A stretch of DNA of 64,000 nt. Source: Balaenoptera acutorostrata. Lineage: Eukaryota > Chordata > Mammalia > Artiodactyla > Balaenopteridae. The DNA lies in NCBI RefSeq assembly GCF_949987535.1, contig NC_080067.1:46374910-46438909 (forward strand). The letters run 5' to 3'. Below, one piece after another: positions 11,616-23,405 of the stretch (positions within the stretch are counted from its first letter, which is position 1; each line of letters begins with the position of its first letter). The notes under the pieces are model-generated. The model had not been told where the DNA came from, did not search any database, and saw only the letters and a list, made by a program, of their open reading frames with translations. Both the position numbers and the translations under genes were made by a program.

Positions 11616-11953
11616 GTATTTTTTTTTAAATTTATTTAATTAATTAATTTATTTATTTATTTATTTTTGGCTGTGCTGGGTCTTCGGTTCGTGCGAGGGC
11701 TTTCTCTAGTTGCGGCAAGTGGGGGCCACTCTTCATCGCGGTGCGGGGACCGCTCTTCATCGCGGTGCGCGGGCCTTTCACTATCGCGGCCCCTCCCGTT
11801 GCGGGGCACAGGCTCCAGACGCGCAGGCTCAGCAGCTGTGGCTCACGGGCCCAGCTGCTCCGTGGCATGTGGGATCTTCCCAGACCAGGGCTCGAACCCG
11901 TGTCTCCTGCATTAGCAGGCAGATTCTCAACCACTGCGCCACCAGGGAAGCCC
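11616..11953 (-). mobile_element. CHR-2-type SINE with 24-bp internal duplication
   Basis: Minus-strand copy with perfect 14-bp TSDs (tctgttactgtttt) at 11602-11615 and 11954-11967. A 24-bp unit containing CTCTTCATCGCGGTGCG is tandemly duplicated at 11726-11749 and 11750-11773. The same duplication and other diagnostic changes recur in the copy at 32917-33268, which defines a subfamily. Confidence 0.95.
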
Positions 11954-12049
11954 TCTGTTACTGTTTTAAAGTAAAATATACATTTTACATTTATGCTAAA
12001 ATTTATTCCTGTGTAAAAAAATACACTACCCTGAATTTGTAAAAATTAA

Positions 12050-12051
<2 letters not shown>

Positions 12052-12106
<55 letters not shown>

Positions 12107-12128
12107 TAAATATATATGTATATATATT
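12052..12128. repeat. Compound (TA)n(CA)n(TA)n microsatellite
   Basis: About 40 bases of TA, then a short CA run, then TA/ATG variants. Likely highly length-variable. Confidence 0.92.
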
Positions 12129-12484
12129 TACATAGAAAATATAAAAACACACCAAAATGTTTGGGTGGTTACATTATAGATGGCTATAATTCCTTATAGT
12201 TCTTAGTACTTTCCGAATTTTATATAGTGAGCGTGTGTTACTTTTATATTCAGGGGATAAAACATTATTTTCAAAAGAGCTGTTTAATCTTCAGAGTCTA
12301 TATAAAACATGAGTGGACAATGCATGGCCCTAGAACTGTCATTTCAAATGCATTGATCTAAAGTAATAAGAAATCCTTTTAATGACCAGAAATATTGCAA
12401 TGTACAGACACATGGGGGCATTGTAACCAAGTTTTTATAATTTAAGAAAAAAACCCAGAAACCAAAAACCAAAACAGCTAACAT

Positions 12485-12874
12485 TAGTGCGCACTCACTG
12501 TCGGCCAGGTTCTGTTCTAAGCATTTATATGTATTATCTCATTTCATCCTTATATTAACTCTACGGGATAGTACCATTATTATCCTCACTTAAGAGATCT
12601 GAGGGCTTCCCTGGTGGCGCAGTGGTTGAGAATCTGCCTGCCAATGCAGGGGACACGGGTTCGAGCCCTGGTCTGGGAAGATCCCACATGCAGCGGAGCG
12701 ACTAGGCCCGTGAGCCACAATTACTGAGCCTGCGCGTCTGTAGCCTGTGCTCCGCAACAAGAGAGGCCGCGATAGTGAGAGGCCCGCGCGCCGTGATGAA
12801 GAGTGGCCCCCGCTTGCCACAACTAGAGAAAGCCCTCGCACAGAAACGAAGACCCAACACAGCCAAAAATAAAT

Positions 12875-12907
<33 letters not shown>

Positions 12908-12960
12908 AGAGATCTGAGACTCAAAGCCACACAGCCACCTAAAATTGTGAATGCATTTAC
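12485..12960 (-). repeat. MIR remnant split by a CHR SINE
   Basis: Left piece 12485-12603 (…tctgttctaagcatttatatg…) and right piece 12907-12960 (…gactcaaagccacacag…) read as one diverged minus-strand MIR when the intervening SINE and one TSD copy are removed. Confidence 0.65.
12604..12906 (+). mobile_element. CHR-2-type SINE with 12-bp TSD
   Basis: Plus-strand full-length copy. The A-box region TGGCGCAGTGG and B-box GGTTCGAGCCC of the tRNA-Glu-like head are intact, so the internal pol III promoter may be preserved. An A-rich tail follows. Perfect TSD aagagatctgag at 12592-12603 and 12907-12918. Inserted into an older MIR. Confidence 0.95.
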
Positions 12961-13799
12961 AGTGGTCTTTTGTATATAATCAAGCTCCTACTGCCAGTTG
13001 TTTAGAGAGAATTCTATAGTGTACCTCTGTGTAATTCTCTTCTAAGGCCCACTTCACATTCTCAAATGATCTCTCCATTGCTGCACTCAGAGTCTAAGAA
13101 CAGCTAGAGAGCAGACAATGAATATTTAAACATTTTTAGTTTTTCATCAGAAATAGAAAGTTTGGAAAATAGGAAAATACAACTCTCTGTTAGCATTTTG
13201 CTACATTTTCTTCCAGTCTTTATTTTTCTTCAACGTGTGTATATATTCAATAGATCTTTTTTGATAATTTGGTAATTTGTTTTTTCATCTATCATCACAT
13301 CCATATATTATATAGCTTTACCATATTATTATATATCTTTCAGAACCACCATTTCAGTGTTATTTCATTTTCAATTAAGTAGGTAAACCATAGCTTATTT
13401 AATCATTTCTCTACTATTGGTTTTTTAGGTTGCAGCCAATTTTTCATGTAAATAATTCAGCAACAAACATCTTCATGCGTATATTTCCCCTCCCTCATAT
13501 TTATTCCCCTATTCTGCAACTATTGCCTGAATACTTAATAAATACCAGGCACTGTATTAGGTTCTGGGTTTAGGATTTTTTTCCCCTAGGATAGTATTTC
13601 AAGGTTGCAAAGTCTTATGCCTCAATACATACTGTCAAATTGCTTTCTAAAAGGTCAAAATCAGGTTATTCTAAATGGATTCTTTAAAAATAAGGAATAA
13701 AAGAGATGTAAAAACTTTTAGCTATTAGATGACTGATGACTACAGCCTTATGTGTTGAAGAATCAACATGAGTAGTTTGAGTAGTTAAATTTATAAATT

Positions 13800-14190
13800 T
13801 CAAATCACTTATGACAGGAAAAAATTAATGCCAAAATTTGTAGTAGTTTTTGCTAACTATGACTCAAAATCCAGACATAATAAAAGAGAATATTGATAAA
13901 TTCGACTACATAAAAATGAATGTTGTGGGACTTCCCTGGTGGCGCAGTGGTTGAGAATCTGCCTGCCAATGCAGGGGACACGGGTTCGAGCCCTGGTCTG
14001 GGACGATCCCACATGCCGCAGAGCGGCTAGGCCCGTGAGCCACAATTACTGAGCCTGCGCGTCTGGAGCCTGTGCTCCGCAACAAGAGAGGCCGCGATAA
14101 TGAGAGGCCCGTGCACCGCGATGAAGAGCGGCCCCCACTTGCCGCAACTAGAGAAAGCCCTCGCGCAGAAACGAAGACCCAACACAGCCA

Positions 14191-14221
<31 letters not shown>

Positions 14222-15600
14222 AAATTGTATAACTAAAAAAAAAAAAAAAAAAATGAAAAAAAAAAAAAAATGAATGTTGTAGCAAACATCATAAACAAAG
14301 TCAAAATACAATTATCAAACTGTGTGTTAATATTTGCAATATATATCATACAAAAATATCTTATGTCCCTAAAAGAATACTCATCAAGAGAAAAAGAACC
14401 AAAACTCTGTAGAAAAATGTACAAAAGACACCCACACTGTTAACAATAAAGAATATTCAAATCATCCTTAAACAAATGAAAAAAAATCTCCAGCTTCACT
14501 ATTGGAGAAATGCAAATTAACACTACATTTAGATATCACTTGTCACCTATCATGTTTGCAAAAATCTAAAAGTTTGATATCATATTCTGTAATTCTGTTG
14601 GTTGAAACTGTGGAAAAATGAATAATCTCTTCCAGTGCTGTTGGAAAAAGAAATATGACTTCTGTAGAGAATCTTGCATTATCCAACAAAGCTACATTTG
14701 CACTTACCTTCTTTTGAAACTTTTTATTAAACTTCTCCTTATGTTAAATCTTTCAAATTAGACATTTCCTTTTAAATATGGCAGACAATTGATCAAAACA
14801 GTTAATCTCATCCAGTTGGGTGCACTTACCTTTTACTCTAGCAATCTCACTTGTAGAAATCTTTCCCTGAAGACAATCACAGATCTGAAACAACATATGT
14901 AGAAGGTTATTGATTGTGGCATTATTTATAATAACAAAATACTGGAAATAACCTGAACGTTCTTCCATTGGAGACTGGTTAAAAAAGAAAAAGGTATACT
15001 CCCAGAGTGAAATACTACTCAGCCAAACAAAAGAATGAAAAAGGGGGCATGCCAAAGGGAAACTAAAAGGGCTAAGAGGCAATGACACCCCAGTAGCAAC
15101 TAGTGCACCTAGAGCCCAGATCCTGGTTTCTAAATATGATACCTCACTGAAAGGAACAGAGCTCCTCGGAGAAATGGCAGTTCAGATCTGGGGCACATAA
15201 AGTACAAGTGAGCCTGAAATATCTTATGCCAGGAAGTAAGAAAGAACTCAAAGGCTGATGGAGATAGGTCAAAAGTAGTGGCTTAAAGGGACTCCCACTG
15301 GCCAAATCTAAGACAATCTAGGCATCAAAAAAGAATACAGGTGACAACACATCAAATAAATAAAAATAAAAACTCTAAGTCCAAGGTGGTATATAAAAAA
15401 AATTTAAGAAGTTGAAAAGAAAAGAAAAGGTGTGGGGTCAGGGGTAGGCTCTCTTACAGAGAAAAATGTCAAGGACATGATAGAATTGGAAAGCCACTAT
15501 TTTACAACTGCAAAGTAATAACTAACCTTGAGTACAACACTCAATTTATTTGTATAATAAGATCACAAGATGATTTCCTGAAATATCTTCTGGCTTTATC
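13800..15600 (+). mobile_element. Ancient L1 3' region (ORF2 end and 3' UTR)
   Basis: Plus-strand order fits L1 ORF2 C-terminus: a GAATATTGATAAATTCGACTAC-like segment near 13889, GAGAAATGCAAATTAACACTAC near 14502, and AAATACTACTCAGCCAAACA near 15010, followed by a 3' UTR-like tract to about 15600. It is heavily decayed and interrupted by a CHR SINE at 13927-14265. Boundaries are approximate and the family is not named. Confidence 0.65.
13927..14265 (+). mobile_element. CHR-2-type SINE with 15-bp TSD, long tail
   Basis: Plus-strand full copy with intact A- and B-box-like motifs and an (AAAT)n tail followed by two A-runs. Perfect TSD aaaaatgaatgttgt at 13912-13926 and 14266-14280. Inserted into the ancient L1 described above. 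Confidence 0.95.
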
Positions 15601-16381
15601 TGTGATCTAGGATTAAGAGACTCTGAAATGGAAAACCTTGATCAGATAAAGGTTTAGGAAAAGCTATGGGATCCCTACTTTAGCATGTTTTTTTCCTTTC
15701 TCCCCAAAGCTGAAAATCACCGTTTACAAGTACAATCCTCAGCTTCCTGACCTTGAATTCTTTTCATCTTTTGTCATGTGGCTACAAGGTGTATTGGAAC
15801 TACCCATTAAAAGAGGCTTCATCAGTAACAAAATCGAAAGACAAATGTCAAATTGTGAGTTTGATATATACTTGCATATACATTTGATGTACATATATGC
15901 AATATACATCATAAAGTCTCATGTCCCTAACATAAATATTATGTTGTTTATATATTGTTATTTATGTATTGTTAAAACTGTAAAGGAAAAAGATTCTGTT
16001 TAGCCTGCTGAGCCAGATGAAGTGTCCCATCTCCAGTCTAAAGCATAAATCTTCTGAGGAAAGTAAAACCTCCCAACATCTACTTGATTTTTAAGAGACC
16101 AGGTTGGAGGGTAGAAGTCTATAATGATGTTGCTGCAATTCGGGGTAGGGCCTCTGCAGGTCACACATCCATTTCTTTCTGCCATATCTGGTCAGACCAG
16201 TGTACACCTGTTGACCTGTTTATGGTACTCCCTTTCACTCTTAAAAGTGTCTAAGTTTGGGCCATATTTGGTTACCCTACTTCAAGGAGACTCCTGATGC
16301 TCCTTAGGGAAGAGTTCATTTGGCTGATGTTTAAGGGTAAATGTCAAGTTAGAGAGAGAAGCAAGGAAAGGCTCCGCAATG

Positions 16382-16838
16382 TGATAGGCAGAATAATGGC
16401 CCCCCCACAGACACCCTTGTGCTAGTCCCCGGAACTGTGAATGTGTTACTTTACATGTCAAGAAGGAAAACATGATTAAATTAAGTATGCTGAGATGGGG
16501 AGATCATCCAGGATTATCCAGGTGAGCCTAAACTAATTACAAGGATCCTTACAATCAGAGGAACTTTCCCCGCTGAGTTCACAGTTAGAGGATGTGACTA
16601 TGGAAGAATGCTCATAGATGCAAAATTGCTGGCTTTGAAGATGAAATAAGGGGACCACAACGCAAGGAATGTGGGCAGCCTCTAGTGCCTAGAAAAACCA
16701 AGGAAACAGATTCTCCTTTAGAGCCTCTGCAAAGGAATACAGACCTGCCTACAGAACTGTAAAGTAATAAATTTACGTTTTTTCAGCCATTAATTATGTG
16801 GTAATTTGTTACAGCAGAAATAGGAAACTAATACATGG
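16382..16838 (+). mobile_element. MaLR/MLT1-like solo LTR
   Basis: Starts GTGATAGGCAGAATAATGGC and ends GTGGTAATTTGTTACAGCAG…GGAAACTAATACA, the usual ends of this old LTR class. An AATAAA-type signal (gtaataaattt) lies near the 3' end. No internal retroviral sequence was seen. The subfamily is not assigned. Confidence 0.7.
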
Positions 16839-16869
16839 AATTGACAGCATTTCTAGTGAACCTTGAGGG

Positions 16870-17440
16870 ATCCAACAAGCCATTCATTCACTTAACAAAT
16901 GTGTAGTCCTTATATCTGCCTGACCCAACACTGAATAAGATGGACTTCTCAAGGGGTTTACAGCTCTGGAGGAAGACAATCACTGAAACATGTAATTAAG
17001 ATTGTTATGAGGGTTCTAAAAGGGTTAGTAGGGGGTGGCATGAGGTATTTAGTGAGCACAGGGGAGTAAACCAGGATATGCAAACATGGGCGGAGAGCAT
17101 CCCAGTTTGAAGGTATGGCATGGGTGAAGGTTCAGGCAGGGGTTTGAAAGCATATGGATTAAGGCAGTAAATAGCCAGTAGTATAGTTTGGCTGGACCAT
17201 AAAATAGATGGAAAAGTGTAATGGAAGTGCAATTTGGGGCCTAGTGGTAAAGGGCCTAGAATGCCAGGCTAAGAGTTTGGACTTTATCCTTCAAGCAATG
17301 GGAAGATATTTTTAAATAAAAGTTTTAAAGCAGGGAAGGGGGTCAGATTTATATTTTATAGAGATATCTCTGGTATAAGCTCCACTAGAACAGAGACCAA
17401 ATTTGGTTTTGCTCACTCCCACAGGCACTTGTATCAATCA
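16870..17440 (-). repeat. Old interspersed repeat, L2-like
   Basis: Contains a GGCCTAGAATGCCAGGCTAAG…GGACTTTATCC stretch typical of an old mid-frequency repeat, followed by an L2-3'-end-like AAGCTCCACTAGAACAGAGACC piece. Class and boundaries are tentative. Confidence 0.35.
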
Positions 17441-18000
17441 GAACAGGCTAAGTTATGCTGTGGTGACCAACAGCACCAAAAGTTTCAGTGCCTTAAAACA
17501 AAAGAAGTTTATCTCTTTCCCATGCTACATGTTCATTAGGGTCAACGTGGGCCTCCGCTCATCTTAACCATTCAGGGATGCAGGCTGATGAAGCTACCAC
17601 CATTTCAAACGTTGCCTGCTTCTGGGCAAGAGGGAAAAGAGTTCTGGAGCGCCTTGAAACAGCAATTAAATGCTGTGTCTGATAGCTAGTGGGAAGCAGC
17701 TGCATAGCACAGGGAGATCAGCTCGCTGCTTTGTGACCACCTAGAGGGGTGGGATAGGGAGGGTGGGAGGGAGGGAGACGCAAGAGGGAAGAGAAATGGG
17801 AACATATGTATATGTATAACTGATTCACTTTGTTATAAAGCAGAAACTAACACACCATTGTAAAGCAATTATACTCCAATAAAAATGTTATAAAAAAAAA
17901 ATGCTGTGTCTGAGAGTGACAGGGGTCACATCCACTCACACCTCATGGATCAGAACCAGGAAGTATAATCCCACTATGAGCTGAGGAGGGGTAAAATTGG
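17440..18000 (-). mobile_element. Ancient LTR-like repeat interrupted by L1
   Basis: The plus strand contains TAAGTTATGCTGTGGTGACC, ACATGTTCATTAGGGTCAACG and CACATCCACTCACACCTCATGG segments, arranged as in an old mammalian LTR-like repeat read backwards. A young L1 fragment at 17683-17898 splits it. The family is not named. Confidence 0.4.
17683..17898 (+). mobile_element. Young 5'-truncated L1 3' UTR fragment
   Basis: About 216 bp of L1 3' UTR ending ATACTCCAATAAAAATG plus an A-run, flanked by a perfect 15-bp TSD (aaatgctgtgtctga) at 17668-17682 and 17899-17913. It matches the minus-strand L1 3' end at 36769. A clean TSD and low divergence indicate a late insertion. Confidence 0.92.
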
Positions 18001-18639
18001 CAGTGTTTGGTGATGATTAATTTTTATTCATGATTAATATTTACTAATTGAACAAATGAACCAATTCGAGAGAGTAAGAGATCATCTGATGAAGTCTTAC
18101 CTAGTAGAAATAGAGAGCAGGGAAGGAACAGGAGACAGGAGTCAGTGAGTAATCAGATGTGCAGGGTGTGAAAGAGCAGTATGACTAGAGATTTTCAGTC
18201 TGGATCAGTGTAGGAAGGGTAATGCCAATTAAAACAGAGAGAGAGAGATGAGAAGGTGCACATTTGGATTTGTGCCTACGTGTGTAATTGGTAGAGTGCA
18301 GCTGAGACGCCTACATTTTGACCTCACCCTCTGCTGGGTAAGATCAGCAATCGGGGCTTTAGGCCCTTCGCTCAGGATACTCTGTCCTTTGTATCGAGGC
18401 GGTGGGGCGCCAGCTAGAAAGCAAAATCGGTCCCTGCTCTGGAGTGGATGGATAGACCCACCATAGGTAAAGAGCATGTAAGGAGCTTTGCACGCAACCT
18501 CTCAAAACATTCCATGAGTAAGCGACGATTATGTTCCTTTTACAGTGAAGAGAATTATTAGACTATCTATAATCCAAATCTGCTGTGTTATCCTGTGCAA
18601 GTTACTTCACCTCTCCGTGCCTTTAGTCCTTCAATTTTA

Positions 18640-19070
18640 AAATACTACTTACACCGAGAGTGGTGAGGGCTCGAGGCTGGCGGAAGGACCAGAGAGTAGG
18701 AAGAAGGCCAAAGCAACCAAAAACACCGCGCGCACACAACGAACACAGCGCCCAGCCGCCCCCCTCACACCTGGAGGGAACCACGACCCAAACGCGGGGC
18801 GGGGACGAAGCCTGGCCCTTGGCCCGCGCAGTGAGATGGCGTCACGGCACTTTTCCGCCCCCCAGCTGGAGCCGCCCGGGAGCCGAGGAAAAGCTAGACC
18901 CCGCCCCTGGCCGGCGCGACGTACTGACGTCACACTCTTCTCCGCCTCCGCTGGCGCTGGTGGTTCCTCGCGGGGGTTCTTGCCTGCGAAGACCTCCAAA
19001 GGCTGTTTGCAACAGGAGCAGGTGGTGGTGTTCGTTTAGAGTCAGTGTGACAGCAGTTTGTAGTAATCGA
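18640..19070. promoter_or_regulatory. Orphan CpG-dense promoter-like island
   Basis: In an AT-rich setting this segment becomes rich in C, G and CpG. Visible sites: GC boxes at 18796-18804 (GGGGCGGGG) and about 18899-18908 (CCCCGCCCCT), a perfect palindromic CRE TGACGTCA at 18925-18932, a CRE-like TGGCGTCA at 18837-18844, and a YY1-like AGATGGCG at 18835. There is no TATA box. This is the usual make-up of a housekeeping or bidirectional CpG promoter. No known gene could be tied to it. It lies about 16 kb downstream of ARL14. Confidence 0.7.
18836..19039 (+). CDS. Possible small ORF in CpG island, unrecognised
   Basis: 67 codons starting at an ATG in good Kozak context (G at -3, G at +4) inside the promoter-like island. 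The product is Arg/Pro/Ser-rich (MASRHFSAPQLEPPG start) with no recognised domain. GC-rich islands give open frames by chance on both strands, and several overlapping ORFs are present here. This one is listed only because start context and position fit a first exon or upstream ORF. Coding status is doubtful. Confidence 0.15.
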   Translation: MASRHFSAPQLEPPGSRGKARPRPWPARRTDVTLFSASAGAGGSSRGFLPAKTSKGCLQQEQVVVFV

Positions 19071-19479
19071 TGGCTTTGTCCTCCAGGAAGGGACATATCT
19101 GGACCAAGGGGCATCTTGTCTGACGATTGCACTGAGTCGGCACGCAGTAGTGATTGGGTAGTTCCTCAGAGCAACGTAGGTGCTGCCTCTCTGGAGAGAA
19201 GAACAAGACCTTTAATCCAAACTTCTTTAAGGAGTTATATACAAGTGTTTCCTCTTCTCATTTCCCATTCACTCTTCAACTCATTTCATCTGTTAAAGAT
19301 TAGTTATTTTTAAGAGGTGAAAGCCCACAAATATATTTGCATGCAAATATAAAATGAAAACGTGTCAAAAGAGTTTAACTCCTTACTGAGGAACATGCAA
19401 GAGGTTACAAAGAATCCTAAGGAACATAAATAGTCTATATTCTGAAGTGAATGTACAGCTCTCCCTCCTCTACTTCTCC

Positions 19480-20150
19480 TCCATCCAATGGATCAGCAAG
19501 TTCTTTTGACTCAATTTACAAAATTGCATTCACCTCTCCATTTTCACAAACACCATTATACTCTGAGCCGAAATCATCTGTGGATCGCACTGCTGCCTTC
19601 CAGTGGGCCTCACCCCCTCTGCAATCCATTCTCCACACTTCTAAAGGGATCATTTAAAAAACCAAACCAAAAAAAAAATGACAAAAAGTATAATCTAGAT
19701 TATATTGCTCCCCTGCTTACAATCTACCAATGGCTTCTCCTTTGCTTGGAGATTGAAATCCACACTCCCTATGCTTGCTTGCAAAGAACTGCATGATCTA
19801 TACGTGCCTCTTCACCTACCTCATCTACCACTTTCCATCTCCCTGCTGTGCTGCAGGGCCCTCTGGTTGGAACGCTCTTTCCCCTAAATTTTGCATTGTT
19901 GCCTTTTTAAAAATCTTCAGATCTCAGTTTGAGAATTGCCTGCACAGAGAAACCTTCCCAGACCCTCCGTTCTAAAGTGGCCACTCAGTCATTTGTTTAA
20001 GCACTTTGATACATGACACCCTCATTTGTTTATTGTCCATCTCCCCACCCCCAATTAAAATGAAAGTATGTAAATTCAGTGAGAAGAGCCCTTACCTATA
20101 CTGTTTACTGCTGTATTCTCAGCTAGTAGAACACTTAATGGGTTGAGCAT
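19480..20150 (+). repeat. L2-type LINE remnant
   Basis: Plus-strand L2-like order: ATCCATTCTCCACACTTC, then CCAATGGCTTCTCCTTTGC, AACTGCATGATCTATACGTG, GGTTGGAACGCTCTTTCCCC, ending in the L2 3' segment CTGTATTCTCAGCTAGTAGAAC. The ORFs overlapping here are the decayed reverse transcriptase C-terminus and not genes. Confidence 0.7.
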
Positions 20151-20776
20151 GTTATTCATCCCCTAGTTGGGGCTTTATCATTCAAGTAGTTAATTGTAAC
20201 AAATCTCATTATTTAAAACAAGTGTTTCATCAGATCGTTATAAAATATATCTGGTTATGTTAGGTGAAAAATACTTTGGATTAAAGAAAAATGGCATAAA
20301 AAAATAATTTCTGTGCTTGATGTCCAAAGGATTATTATCAAAGGTGTTCTTTTCAAGGATGCTAGCGGTTTTTTTTTTTTAATGCCTAGATCAATTGCAA
20401 TCTAGTAAAGGAACTTCGGTTTAATAATTCAACCTAAGATACTTGGAATGAAACTTTAAAAAAACTCACTTATTTAGCAGACATTTTTTTGCACTTATCT
20501 TTGGGCAGGCTCTATGTAGGATGCTGGAGGATTCCAAATAAAACCTGATAGAGGTGACATTTGAGTTTTGACTTTCAATATGAGTGGACTGAGCATATGA
20601 GTAGGTGAAAAGGAGAGAAACTGGCACTTTAGGCGGAGGTGTACATTTGTAACCGAGCAGGACCCTAAAGGGCCTTCCTGGGACAGACCCCTTCCCCATA
20701 TCCTCTGCTTTGGCTCCTCTCTGAAGTACCTAGATAATAGTATCTGATGCACATTTCCTGAGTTGTTTTACAGATA

Positions 20777-21125
20777 TGAAAACCCCCACCAAATGGAAGA
20801 AATTAACTACTTGATGATAATGAGCATGTGGCCCCCAGGCCTACCGGCGCCTAAGGATTATAACATTAACCCCTGTGACACCGCCCTGTTACCTCACTAC
20901 CAATCAATCAGAGAATTGTGCACGAGCTGATCACATACACTGGGATGCCCCGCCCTCGCCTGGCCTTTAAAAATGCTTTGCTGAAACCCATGGGGAATTC
21001 GGACTTTCTGAGCACTAGCTGTCCTGGACTCCTTGTACAGCACCCTACAATAAATGCTGCGCTTTCCTTCATCACAACCGAGGGTCAGTAGATTGGGAGG
21101 TGGATCCACGTTTGGTTGGATAACA
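20777..21125 (+). mobile_element. ERV solo LTR, plus strand (family A)
   Basis: Gamma/ERV1-like LTR layout: GC-rich U3, a TATA-like TTTAAAAATGC near 20965, a poly(A) signal AATAAATGCTGCGC near 21049, a short U5, and a terminus GGATAACA. No internal viral genes adjoin it. Boundaries are estimated from composition and the end motif. Confidence 0.6.
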
Positions 21126-22076
21126 AATTCTGTTTGGAAACAGAATACAAATGAGATTAGCTGGAAGGATAGGCAGGAGTCATATCATCAAGGCACTTAA
21201 AGTTTGGATCTTATTCCACGGGGGAAACCAACAGAGATTTTTAAATGGAGTTGTGAAGTGGTCCTCTGTTGTTAACGTTGTTATAGATAAAATTGTGACT
21301 AACCGGACAACATTAGCTATGTAAATAGACCAAAATAAACCTTACATACTTAATAAAAATCTACATATGCCAGCTACTTGTAGGTGATTATGAACTAAAG
21401 GAGTTTCCAGGAGACCTTAGAATTATACATTAGAGCCAAATGAGATATTAAAGAAGATTATTTTTATTTATTATTTTAAAAAATTGCTTATTTTTCAGCA
21501 ATTGTTTATAGGGTACCCGTCATGATCAGGCATATGGTGGGGGAGGGGAAGGGAAGGGGGAACCTTGAAGCTATTTTCAGTATGTCAAAACACCTAACAG
21601 CAAACTGTGCATTTCCGCTCAACAAGGCTGAATAGGGTGATTAAAATTCCATGTTTATTTTCTTTGGCTTGGAATTTAAAAGAACTCATTATGAGAACAC
21701 TGATCATCTCAGGCTGATCAGAAGCTCTGATGAGATGACAGAGGTATCCGGTTTTTTAAAAGAAAAAATGAACTGAAATTTATTGCAGTTTGCTAAGTGA
21801 AATTATTTAGAATGCGGAAAAGCTGTTGAATGGAAGGAAAATGTGAAAAACGGTAAAGTATGAAATTCAGATCCCACCTTTACAGTCTCTTTTACATAAA
21901 AGCCAAATCTGCTTCTCCCCAATTTTCCATTTCAGTGATGGCCTTGCCGTGTACTCAGCTACAAAACCCAGAAGCCTGGGCATCATTCTCCCCTCCTGTC
22001 TCAATTTATTTCTCCTATTTAATTACACATCAACCTATTGACTCTACCTCTGAAACTTTTCTAGAATTTTACCCCT

Positions 22077-22081
<5 letters not shown>

Positions 22082-22120
<39 letters not shown>

Positions 22121-22404
22121 ATTTATTTATTTAATTTTGGGGGGTTATGTTGGGTCTTCGTTTCTGTGCGAGGGCTTTCTCCAGTTGCGGCGAGCGGGGG
22201 CCACTCTTCATCGCGGTGCGCGGGCCTCTCACTATCACGACCTCTCTTGTTGCGGAGCACAGGCTCCAGACGCGCAGGCTCAGTAGTTGTGGCTCACGGG
22301 CCCAGTTGCTCTGTGGCATGTGGGATCCTCCCAGACCAGGGCTCGAACCCGTGTTCCCTGCATTGGCAGGCAGATTCTCAACCACTGCGCCACCAGGGAA
22401 GCCC
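22082..22404 (-). mobile_element. CHR-2-type SINE with 11-bp TSD
   Basis: Minus-strand full copy with a long T-run (22082-22117) as tail complement. Perfect TSD accccttcttt at 22071-22081 and 22405-22415. The ORF at 22147-22560 and its overlapping companions are SINE-derived. Confidence 0.95.
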
Positions 22405-22891
22405 ACCCCTTCTTTATTCACACTATTATGGCCTTGTTTGATGTTATGGGAAACACTCTTCCTTCACCACATTATGGCTTTTTCCTTTGTTTTGCTGAGT
22501 AGTAGAAATAACAAACGTGAGGAAACCAGTGTGACCCTGTCCAAAAAGATAAAATTATGATAATACAATAGGGAAGAAAACATGTCATATTTGTCAAATT
22601 CCTGTGAGGTGTTCTTCTGCATCCAAGAGTTATGCTTGCTTAGCTATTTAGTTTTTATTAGAAAAGAGGGAGAATATGTCCTTCAGTGTCTTGATTGAGC
22701 TAGAAAGTTGTGATTAGTTATCATAATGAAAACTGTCTCAAGTGGTATAAGCAAGGTGTGATGGGTTGTCACCACAGGCTCAGCACTCCTGCCTCCGGAA
22801 AGTTAGGTGGTCAGGGCACTCCCCTCGGGACAGTTGGGCCTGGTGATGTTCATGCAGAAATGCAAGTCATAACTATTTCTTAGCAGTGTGT

Positions 22892-23405
22892 TGGATGGGG
22901 TTCAGGATGTGCTACCTCCAAATATGACCTCGGCATAATGAATATTTTAAGCTGAAGAAGTTTGAGAAAACAGTAGAAGCAGGAAGGTCACTTTGGACCC
23001 TTCCCCCAACTTCTTCCTGGAAACAGGTCATCAGACCCTCCTGTGAGAGGTGTTCTCCCTCTACTGGGAAAGGAACATCCTTCTCTGTAGACAAAAGGAC
23101 AGAGAGAATCCAAACGAACAGGCCCTGCTAAGTTAAGTTTACCCCAGTTTACTACACTTACCTCAGACTCTTTGACCTATTATATTTCTTTAGGACTGTC
23201 TACTCTTCACCAATTTAGCATAAAAATACTCCAGATAAACCCTTTCTTTGGGTCATCATTTCCTTATGAAGACTCCTGTGTCACGTAAAAATTTTATTAA
23301 ATACATTTTTATGCTTTTCTCTTGTTAATCTGTCTTTGTCAGTTTAATTTCCAGACCAGCCAGGGACCCTAAGAAGGTTGAGGAAAACTTTTTCTTCCCC
23401 TATAA
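22892..23405 (+). mobile_element. ERVL-like solo LTR, plus strand (family C)
   Basis: Ends with CTTGTTAATCTGTCTTTGTC, AATTTCCAGACCAGCCAGGG and AGGAAAACTTTTTCTTCCCC, an old LTR 3' signature. An inverted copy of the same family occurs at 24921-25457. The family name is not assigned; no TSD was established. Confidence 0.65.

Noticed and set aside
18660..19313. 217-codon ORF across the CpG island
   Set aside because: Arg/Pro/Ser-rich and without domains, it overlaps several open frames on both strands, as expected from GC-rich sequence with few stops. It runs out into ordinary AT-rich DNA without a boundary.
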